Origin: Candidatus Aminicenantes bacterium UBA4085
GTDB taxonomy: Bacteria; Acidobacteriota; Aminicenantia; Aminicenantales; UBA4085
Direction of reading: 5' to 3'
DNA: 21,447 nt
Assembly: GCA_002383325.1 (NCBI GenBank)
Contig: DFYJ01000061.1
Span: forward strand, 8,161-29,607
The notes beneath the pieces were generated by a model, which worked only from the letters and a program-made list of their open reading frames with translations, was not told the DNA's origin and ran no database searches. Shown one piece after another: positions 7,631 through 13,585 of the stretch (positions within the stretch are counted from its first letter, which is position 1; every line of letters starts with the position of its first letter). The translations under genes and the position numbers were made by a program.

Positions 7631-8359
7631 TCACATTCTCCAGGTCCCGGCCACGATCAGGTTGGAGCCCGAGACCCGGGCTGCCCCGTCGGAAGCCAGG
7701 TAACGGACCGCCTCACCCACGTCCCGGGGCGTTCCCAGCGGATAAGCCTTGGCGTCCAGCCCCTTGGGGCGGGCGCCGACCGACAGAATCCCCGGCGAGA
7801 CCATGTTGACAGTAATGCCCCGCTCCGCCTCGGAAACCGCTGCCGTCCGGGTCAGCAGGAGCAGAGCCGACTTGGCCGCGGCGTAGGGCAGGATGCCGGG
7901 GAAGGCCGCAGTCTGCTCGGCCCGTGCATAGCCGAAGAAGACGACCCGGCCCCAACGGCGGCGCCTCATGCCGGGCAGGACGGCCAGCAGGCAGCCATGG
8001 GCCGAGACGAGGTTGGAATGGTAGAGGTCATGCCAATCGGAGGGGATCAGCCGGTCCCATGGCTTCTGCAGGAAGGGGCCCAGGGCATGGACCAGGATGT
8101 CGATCCGTCCCAGTTCCCGTCGGACCCGGGCGACCAGGACGGCCGGGCCGCCGCCGCACAGTAGATCGGCCCGGACGGGGAAAGCCTCCGCCCCCGCCGA
8201 CCGGACGGCTTCGGCCGTCTGCAGAGCCGATTCGCGCCGGCTATGGTAATGAACAGCCACGGCTGAGCACTCGGCGGCCAGCGCCGCTGCTGCGGCGGCG
8301 CCCAAGGCGGATGAGGCCCCGGTCACGAGGGCGATCCGGCGTCGGCTCAGCTCAGGCAT
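7631..8359 (-). CDS. Short-chain dehydrogenase/reductase with altered active site (pteridine-reductase-like)
   Basis: This 242-residue Rossmann oxidoreductase has the cofactor loop TGASSALG near residues 13-20 and the catalytic pair in YAAAK. Two standard elements are changed. The NNAG motif reads HALG, and the Ser normally about 13 residues before the catalytic Tyr is not there; the segment reads FFGYARAEQTAAFPG instead. HYHSRRE after the second strand suggests NADP(H) binding, and the FGYA pattern recalls pteridine/dihydromonapterin-type reductases. Both are resemblances only. The ATG at 8359 is chosen because the SDR fold starts there, although the ribosome site is weak. It heads the minus-strand run, overlapping or abutting the nucleotidyltransferase gene, so it may supply or modify that pathway's substrate. 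Confidence 0.8.
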   Translation of the reverse strand: MPELSRRRIALVTGASSALGAAAAAALAAECSAVAVHYHSRRESALQTAEAVRSAGAEAFPVRADLLCGGGPAVLVARVRRELGRIDILVHALGPFLQKPWDRLIPSDWHDLYHSNLVSAHGCLLAVLPGMRRRRWGRVVFFGYARAEQTAAFPGILPYAAAKSALLLLTRTAAVSEAERGITVNMVSPGILSVGARPKGLDAKAYPLGTPRDVGEAVRYLASDGAARVSGSNLIVAGTWRM

Positions 8360-8375
8360 GAAGCAACCCGGCGAT

Positions 8376-8424
8376 AGTATCGCCCATCCGGTGTTTGATT
8401 TCAAACGGAGGGCTGTGCTATAAG
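8376..8424. promoter_or_regulatory. Divergent promoter pair with palindrome between SDR and threonine dehydrogenase
   Basis: On the plus strand, TTGATT (8395-8400) and TATAAG (8419-8424) are 18 bases apart and would drive threonine dehydrogenase. On the minus strand, TTGAAA (8399-8404) and GATACT (8376-8381) are 17 bases apart and would drive the SDR gene. Both -35 boxes sit in one perfect palindrome, GTTTGA-TT-TCAAAC (8393-8406). This arrangement could be an operator or merely reflect back-to-back -35 boxes. Confidence 0.5.
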
Positions 8425-8470
8425 AAAACATCTTGCCGGCCACCCCGCAAAATCCATCTTCGAGGCGACC

Positions 8471-9451
8471 ATGACCACGACCATGACCCGCATCCTCGTC
8501 ACGGGGGCCTCGGGCCAGATCGGCACCGAGCTGCTCAGGACCCTTCGCCGCAAGCACGGCGGGGCCAACGTGCTGGCCACCGACATCCAGCCTCTGGCCG
8601 AAGCCGAGCTCCGTGAATCGGGCCCCTTCGAGACCCTGGACGTGACCCAGGCCGCCCGCCTCGACGAGCTGGTCACCCGCTACCGAATCGACACCGTCTA
8701 CCATCTGGCCGCCATTCTCTCGGCTACCGGGGAGAAAAATCCCCACTTGGCCTGGAACGTGAATATGAGCGGCTCCTACAACGTGCTCGAGGCGGCCCGA
8801 GTCCATGGCCTGCTGCGGGTTTACATCCCCTCTTCCATCGCCGCCTTCGGCCCCGAGACGCCGCGCGACCAAACCCCTCAGGAGACCATTCTGCGCCCGA
8901 AGACGATGTACGGCCTGACCAAGGTGGCCGGGGAGCTGCTGGCCGACTATTACGTCCGCCGCTTCCATGTCGACGTCCGGGGCAGCCGCTTCCCCGGCAT
9001 CATCAGCCACCAAACCCTGCCCGGCGGCGGGACCACGGACTACGCCGTGGCCATCTTCTACGAGGCGGTCAAGCACGGCCGCTACACCTGCTTCCTGGGC
9101 CCGGACTCCTGCCTGCCGATGATGTACATGCCCGACTGCCTCAAGTCGGTCCTCGATCTCATGGAAGCCGACTTCGGCCGGCTCCGCCACCACGCCGACT
9201 TCAACCTGGCCGCCATGAGCTTCACCCCGGCCGAGCTGGCGGCTGGGATCTCCCGCCGCATGCCCGGCTTCCAAATCGACTACCAGCCGGACTTTCGCCA
9301 GGCCATCGCCGATTCCTGGCCGCGCTCGATCGACGACTCGGCGGCCCGGGAGGAGTGGGGCTGGAAGCCTGACTACGATCTGCCGGCCATGGTTGATGAT
9401 ATGCTGGACGTTCTCAGCGCCCGACACGCAGCCGGTCAGCTGGGCATCTAG
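8471..9451 (+). CDS. tdh: L-threonine 3-dehydrogenase, SDR (epimerase-like) type
   Basis: This 326-residue NAD-dependent enzyme oxidises L-threonine to 2-amino-3-ketobutyrate in the cytoplasm. It is the short-chain-reductase form of threonine dehydrogenase, not the zinc alcohol-dehydrogenase form of E. coli. The NAD loop GASGQIG is at residues 12-18, a Ser-Ser pair at 121-122, and the catalytic YxxxK at 147-151. The long family-specific stretch RFPGIIS.....GGGTTDYAV.IF followed by LPMMYMPD separates it from UDP-sugar epimerases. The start at 8471 has GAGG upstream; an ATG at 8483 is an alternative. Its product is the substrate of the KBL enzyme encoded at 18074-19321. The stop codon overlaps the stop of the convergent barrel gene. 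Confidence 0.88.
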   Translation: MTTTMTRILVTGASGQIGTELLRTLRRKHGGANVLATDIQPLAEAELRESGPFETLDVTQAARLDELVTRYRIDTVYHLAAILSATGEKNPHLAWNVNMSGSYNVLEAARVHGLLRVYIPSSIAAFGPETPRDQTPQETILRPKTMYGLTKVAGELLADYYVRRFHVDVRGSRFPGIISHQTLPGGGTTDYAVAIFYEAVKHGRYTCFLGPDSCLPMMYMPDCLKSVLDLMEADFGRLRHHADFNLAAMSFTPAELAAGISRRMPGFQIDYQPDFRQAIADSWPRSIDDSAAREEWGWKPDYDLPAMVDDMLDVLSARHAAGQLGI

Positions 9452-10041
9452 AAGCGCAGGGAGACGCCGCCTACGGCTTCGAAGCCGCCCAGCAGGATTT
9501 CATCCTTCCGCTCGGTCGGGCCGAGCTCCAGCCGGGCGAACAACCCAAGCGGCCCGAAAAGAACCACGTCGGCCCCGGCCGAGAAGACCGCCCCGAAGAC
9601 CGTCCGATCCGCGGACAGGTCGGCCTCGGGCCAGGATTCGCGGCAGGTGACCCGGGCCACCCCGGCCGCCAGGGAGATGGTCCACCGCCCCGCAGGCAGG
9701 TCGTATTGGAAGCCGCCGCGCCACGAGTCCAGCTCCATGTCCAAGCGGCCCGCCGGCGGCTCGAACTCCTCGCCGACGACGTTGGGCGTCCCCTCGGCCC
9801 GGAAGGTCCGGTAGCCGGCGAAGACCGACCAGCGGCCGGCGAAGCGGTAGGAGAGCCGGGCCTGATAGCCGGTCAAGAAGCCGCCATAGATGTCGCGCAG
9901 CAGGGCGTCGTCCGCCCGGAAGCCCGCTGCGCCGAGGGTCAGTTGGAAGCGGGGGCCCGCCGCTTCGGCGGGAGCCGGGACAAGCAGGAAAAGGACGAAC
10001 AGGACGGCCGGCCAGGCGGTTTTTCGCATGATCAGATCCAT
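9448..10041 (-). CDS. Small outer-membrane beta-barrel protein
   Basis: This 197-residue protein has a signal peptide with an AEAAG-type cleavage site near residue 28. The mature part is made of alternating aromatic and polar residues (LSYRFAGRWSVFAGYRTF, ARLELGPTE) and ends in LRF. A C-terminal Phe is the usual signature recognised by the outer-membrane assembly machinery. About eight strands would fit, as in OmpW/OmpA-like barrels. The ATG at 10041 has AAGGA six bases upstream and overlaps the end of the M28 peptidase gene by 10 bases; an ATG at 10029 is an alternative start. Overlap suggests co-expression with the peptidase. No ligand or function can be assigned. Confidence 0.75.
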   Translation of the reverse strand: MDLIMRKTAWPAVLFVLFLLVPAPAEAAGPRFQLTLGAAGFRADDALLRDIYGGFLTGYQARLSYRFAGRWSVFAGYRTFRAEGTPNVVGEEFEPPAGRLDMELDSWRGGFQYDLPAGRWTISLAAGVARVTCRESWPEADLSADRTVFGAVFSAGADVVLFGPLGLFARLELGPTERKDEILLGGFEAVGGVSLRF

Positions 10042-11669
10042 GTGCCGTCCTTGTCGGACACCTCGACCGAGGGCCGGCTCTCCCGTCCCTGGACGTCCAG
10101 GGCGGTGACGACATAGTAGTAGGTTTTGGAGACGTCCAGGCCCCGGTCGGTGAACTCGGTCCCTTCCATGGGCGAGGTCGTCAGCAGCTCGTAGGGACCG
10201 CCCGACTTGGTCGAGCGGTAGACGTGGTAGCCGACGACGTCGTCAGCTCCCGCGTTCCAGTGCAGGTTGACGGTCTTGGTCTTCAAGTAGAGGGAGCGGA
10301 CGATCTGGGTCCGGGCGATCAGGCCGGCCGGCGCGGCCGGCGTGCCGGCGATCCGGGCCGTTTCGACGACCGTGGCCAGCGAGGCCTTGACGGCCAGGAC
10401 GGCGTAATCCAGGTTCAGGGTGCTCAGGGTATCCGAGGTCGTGTGGTAATTGGGATTCTCGGGATCCTCGTTCTCGATGACGCAGAGGGCCTCGTAGCCG
10501 CGATCCCAGAAGGGCGAGTGATCGCTGTAGGGCCAGGATCCGAAGGTCAAGACGTTGACGGTCAGTCCGGCGTACTGGGAAGCGTTGGCCCGGTAATGGT
10601 CGCCCAGCTCACGGGAGTTCTCGTTGCAGATGATGTCGAATCGCCAGGGATGGCGGTCAGGATAGGCGATCATGTCCATGTTGATGACGCCGACGATGTC
10701 CTGCTGGGAGGCCGCGGCCTGTTCGGCATAATGCTTGCTTCCGTACAACCCCCATTCCTCGGCCGAGAAACATATGAACTTGACGGTAAAATCCAGGGGG
10801 GTCGAGGCCAGGATGCGGGCGATCTCGAGGACGGCGGCCGTGCCGCTGGCGTTGTCGTCCGCCCCGGGAGCCAGGCTCATGGGCCTGTCGCTGGTCGAGT
10901 CGTAATGGCCGCAGACTATGACCTGGCGGTCCGGGAAGACGGTCCCCGGAAGGGTGGCCACGACGTTGCGGCTGCTGCGGTTTCCGGAAAAGACGAAGGG
11001 ATCGAAATCGACGGCCAGCCCGAGCTTGGCGAACTCGTCATAGAGGTAACCACCGGCCGATACGCAGCCCGGCGTGGTGGCATAGCGGGTCAGGAAGCCT
11101 TCCAGGTCGCTGATCGTCTGAGTCAGCCTGCTCTTGGAAACCTGGGCTACGAGCGAGACGATCTGAGGATCGTCGCCGACCGGGGCCTTCGACGGCTGGG
11201 CAGGCTCACCGGTCCGCTCCAGGGGCAGGGCGGTATCCAGGAAGAGGCGGCCGAAGCGCATCCCGGCCGGGAGAATCTCGCGCGCTTCTCGATCGCCCGA
11301 CCAAAACAGAGCGGTCCCCTGCTCCAGGCGGACCGACCGGCCCACGCCCTGCAAGGCCGCCCAATCCGCCTCGCCGCGGAGGCGGACCAGAAAATAGGCC
11401 TGGCCGGCCGTCCGGGCGTCGAGGATTTCGAATCTGAGGCCCGCTCCGGTCAGGCGCTGGACGGTGGATTCAGGCAGGGCCAGGAGCCAAGACGATCGGA
11501 GAGCAGCGACCGCCGTCAGATCGGCCCGCAGGCTTGAATCCATAGCCTCGACGACGGAAGCGTCGATCCGGACGAGGACGATCTCCTCGGTCGGGGCGGC
11601 GGGCCCGAGCGCGGCCATGAGGAGCCCGGTCAGCAGCAGCGACAAGGCCAAGAGTCGTTTTCGGTTCAT
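10032..11669 (-). CDS. Exported M28 family zinc aminopeptidase with C-terminal fibronectin type III domain
   Basis: This 545-residue exported peptidase has a signal peptide (residues 1-25), an N-terminal domain of about 150 residues without a family I recognise, an M28 catalytic domain (about 180-440) and a fibronectin type III-like domain (about 445-535, with VNLHWNA, YHVYRS and YYYVVTALD). Zinc ligands and the general base are visible: H255 (GHYDST), D271 (PGADDN), E304/E305 (SAEEWG), D332 (MDMIAY) and H409 (YHTTSD). Substrates would be N-terminal residues of peptides outside the cytoplasm. The start at 11669 is supported by AAAGGA upstream and the signal peptide, although the frame stays open much further. 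It is divergent from the DUF1028 gene and overlaps the barrel gene. Confidence 0.92.
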   Translation of the reverse strand: MNRKRLLALSLLLTGLLMAALGPAAPTEEIVLVRIDASVVEAMDSSLRADLTAVAALRSSWLLALPESTVQRLTGAGLRFEILDARTAGQAYFLVRLRGEADWAALQGVGRSVRLEQGTALFWSGDREAREILPAGMRFGRLFLDTALPLERTGEPAQPSKAPVGDDPQIVSLVAQVSKSRLTQTISDLEGFLTRYATTPGCVSAGGYLYDEFAKLGLAVDFDPFVFSGNRSSRNVVATLPGTVFPDRQVIVCGHYDSTSDRPMSLAPGADDNASGTAAVLEIARILASTPLDFTVKFICFSAEEWGLYGSKHYAEQAAASQQDIVGVINMDMIAYPDRHPWRFDIICNENSRELGDHYRANASQYAGLTVNVLTFGSWPYSDHSPFWDRGYEALCVIENEDPENPNYHTTSDTLSTLNLDYAVLAVKASLATVVETARIAGTPAAPAGLIARTQIVRSLYLKTKTVNLHWNAGADDVVGYHVYRSTKSGGPYELLTTSPMEGTEFTDRGLDVSKTYYYVVTALDVQGRESRPSVEVSDKDGTWI

Positions 11670-11689
11670 TGCCGTCCATCCTTTCCCGG

Positions 11690-11711
11690 AATATATACCA
11701 TGGTATATGAT
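11690..11711. promoter_or_regulatory. Overlapping divergent -10 region with a 16-base perfect palindrome
   Basis: ATATACCA-TGGTATAT (11693-11708) is a perfect palindrome between the M28 and DUF1028 genes. A plus-strand -10 TATGAT (11706-11711) and a minus-strand -10 TATATT (11690-11695) flank and overlap it. Each lies about 20 bases before its gene's start codon, with a ribosome site in between. No good -35 boxes are seen. A shared regulator is possible. Confidence 0.4.
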
Positions 11712-11732
11712 ACGAAGGAAGGAGACGAAATT

Positions 11733-12719
11733 ATGCATCTCCCCCTGATCCTTGCCGTTCTGGGCCTCTCGGCGGCGGCCTCGGACCTTCCCCCGGTCCG
11801 GCCCGCGCACACCTATTCGATCGTGGCCAGGGACAAGACGACCGGCGACATCGGTGTCGCCGTCCAGTCCCACTGGTTCTCCGTAGGCTCCCTGGTGCCC
11901 TGGGCCGAGGCCGGGGTCGGGGCCGTAGCCACCCAATCTTTCGTCGAGGCCTCCTACGGCCCGCTGGGCTTGGAGATGATGAGGGCCGGCCGGACCGCGC
12001 CCGAGGCCCTGGCCGGCCTCCTGAGGGCGGACAAGGACGAAGCCGTCCGCCAGGTCGGCATGATCGACGCCGCCGGCCGGGCCGCCTCCCATACCGGAAG
12101 CAAGTGCATCGCCGCGGCCGGCCATTTCGTCGGTGACGGCTTTGCCTGCCAGGCCAATATGATGCTCAAGCCCACCGTCTGGAAGGCCATGGCCGAGGCT
12201 TTCGAGAGCACTCCCGGCGAGCTGGCCGACCGGCTCCTGGCGGCCCTGGAAGCGGCCCAGCGCGAGGGCGGAGACATCCGCGGCCGCCAGGCGGCCGGGC
12301 TGATTGTGGTCAAGGGCAAGGCCAGCGGCGCGCCTTGGAAGGACCGCATCTACGACCTCCGAGTCGAGGACCATCCTGATCCGGTCGGCGAGATGCGCCG
12401 CCTGCTGCGGACGGCCAAAGCCTACAATCACATGAACGAGGGCGACGCCCATCTGACCGCCGGCCGGACGGCGGAGGCGCTGCGGGAATACAGCCTCGGC
12501 CTGGACATCTACCCCGACAACCCCGAAATGCTTTTCTGGCCGGCCGTGACCATGGCCTCGACGGGGAAAGTCGAGAGCAGCCTGCCTCTCTTCCGGAGGG
12601 TCTTTGCCCTCGATCCGAACTGGATGGAACTGCTCCGCCGCCTGCCCGCGGTCGGCCAGTTCCCCGACGACCCGGCCCTTCTCAAGCGGATCCTGGCCGA
12701 GGGCCCGGCCGGGCGCTGA
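11733..12719 (+). CDS. Exported DUF1028 family protein with TPR-like C-terminus
   Basis: This 328-residue protein starts at ATG 11733, preceded by GGAAGGAG; the open frame from 11700 only runs through the promoter. A short signal peptide (about 1-17) is followed by the DUF1028 core: TYSIVARD at 27-34, GVAVQSHWFSVGS near 41-53, and AVATQSFV, where the family has its conserved Gln and Ser/Thr residues. DUF1028 proteins are considered relatives of N-terminal nucleophile hydrolases, and a Thr or Ser at the processed N-terminus would be the nucleophile. That is inference here. The C-terminal ~90 residues (helical, with DIYPDNPE and ALDPNW) look like one or two TPR units. It is divergent from the M28 peptidase gene, consistent with a role in external peptide or amide breakdown. 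Confidence 0.8.
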   Translation: MHLPLILAVLGLSAAASDLPPVRPAHTYSIVARDKTTGDIGVAVQSHWFSVGSLVPWAEAGVGAVATQSFVEASYGPLGLEMMRAGRTAPEALAGLLRADKDEAVRQVGMIDAAGRAASHTGSKCIAAAGHFVGDGFACQANMMLKPTVWKAMAEAFESTPGELADRLLAALEAAQREGGDIRGRQAAGLIVVKGKASGAPWKDRIYDLRVEDHPDPVGEMRRLLRTAKAYNHMNEGDAHLTAGRTAEALREYSLGLDIYPDNPEMLFWPAVTMASTGKVESSLPLFRRVFALDPNWMELLRRLPAVGQFPDDPALLKRILAEGPAGR

Positions 12720-12725
12720 GACCCC

Positions 12726-12756
12726 CCGCTGGTCCGGCCGTCAGCGGCCCAGCGAT
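12726..12756. terminator. Inverted repeat between convergent gene ends
   Basis: Several short inverted repeats overlap here, including CGCTGG/CCAGCG and GGCCG-ctga-CGGCC, between and over the stop codons of DUF1028 and spermidine synthase. No T-tract follows on either strand. It may be a weak two-way terminator or may simply reflect GC-rich sequence. Confidence 0.25.
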
Positions 12757-13562
12757 TCCTTAAAAAATGTCGGCAGGGCGAAGGCGGCCTCGTGGATTTC
12801 GGGATTGTAGTGCTTCAGTCCAGGGGCCGGCTTCTTGCGCCGGGGGGCCAGCGGAGGCACGTCGTCCGAGAGGTAGACGAAGCACCAAGTTCCGCCCGGA
12901 TATGTGGGCACGGGACAGAGGTAGAAGGCGGCGTGCCGGAACATGGTCTTCAGGAAGCGGTACTTGGCCCGGTGCTGCTCCTGGTGATAGAGCAGCGACC
13001 CGGCCTGGGCCGCGATGATCCCGCCCGGCTTGAGGATGGCCTTCAGAGCCGAGTAGAAAGCCTTGCCGTGCAGGACGGTCGATGGTCCGACCGGATCCGA
13101 GGAGTCGACCAGGACGACGTCGAAGCGGTCCTTGGTCGAACGGATGTAGGCGTCGCCGTCGGCCACAATCAGCTCGGCGCGGGGGTCCGCCAGGTCTCTC
13201 TTCAGCCAGGGATAGAACCGCCGGCAGACCTGGATGACTTGGCCGTCGATCTCGCAGAGCCGGGCCTTGCGGACGGGATGCCGCAGGACCTCCCGCAAAG
13301 CCCCGCCGTCGCCGCCGCCGATGATCAGGATGTCGAGGGGACGGCGGTGCAGGGACAGGGCCGGATGGACCAGCATCTCGTGGTAGAAGAACTCGTCGGC
13401 ATCGGTGGTCTGGACCAGGCCGTCCAGGAGCAGGACCCGGCCGAAGGTCCGGTTCGAGACGAGCTCGATCTTCTGGAAGCGCGAGCGGCCGCGGTAGAGC
13501 GTCCGCTCAACCTTGAAGAAGATGCCGTGCCAGGGGGTCTGGTTCTCGCGCGCTTCTTTCAT
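12741..13562 (-). CDS. speE: Spermidine synthase (polyamine aminopropyltransferase)
   Basis: This 273-residue cytoplasmic enzyme transfers an aminopropyl group from decarboxylated S-adenosylmethionine to putrescine. An N-terminal strand domain (about 1-60) precedes a Rossmann methyltransferase-like domain. The cofactor loop IIGGGDGG, the ADGDAYI segment and the catalytic DSSDPVGP are all present, and the C-terminus has the usual YNPEIHEAAFALP block. The length fits the family. The ATG at 13562 has GAGGA upstream and starts 24 bases after the SpoIID/LytB stop, so it is the second gene of that transcript. No speD or putrescine-forming gene is in the window, so the aminopropyl donor must come from elsewhere. 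Confidence 0.93.
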   Translation of the reverse strand: MKEARENQTPWHGIFFKVERTLYRGRSRFQKIELVSNRTFGRVLLLDGLVQTTDADEFFYHEMLVHPALSLHRRPLDILIIGGGDGGALREVLRHPVRKARLCEIDGQVIQVCRRFYPWLKRDLADPRAELIVADGDAYIRSTKDRFDVVLVDSSDPVGPSTVLHGKAFYSALKAILKPGGIIAAQAGSLLYHQEQHRAKYRFLKTMFRHAAFYLCPVPTYPGGTWCFVYLSDDVPPLAPRRKKPAPGLKHYNPEIHEAAFALPTFFKESLGR

Positions 13563-13585
13563 CGTCCTCTCCTCGATCCGGCGTC

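Noticed and set aside
11670..12452. Extension of the M28 peptidase frame upstream of 11669
   Set aside because: It runs antisense through the DUF1028 gene and the divergent promoter; the signal peptide and ribosome site mark 11669 as the start.
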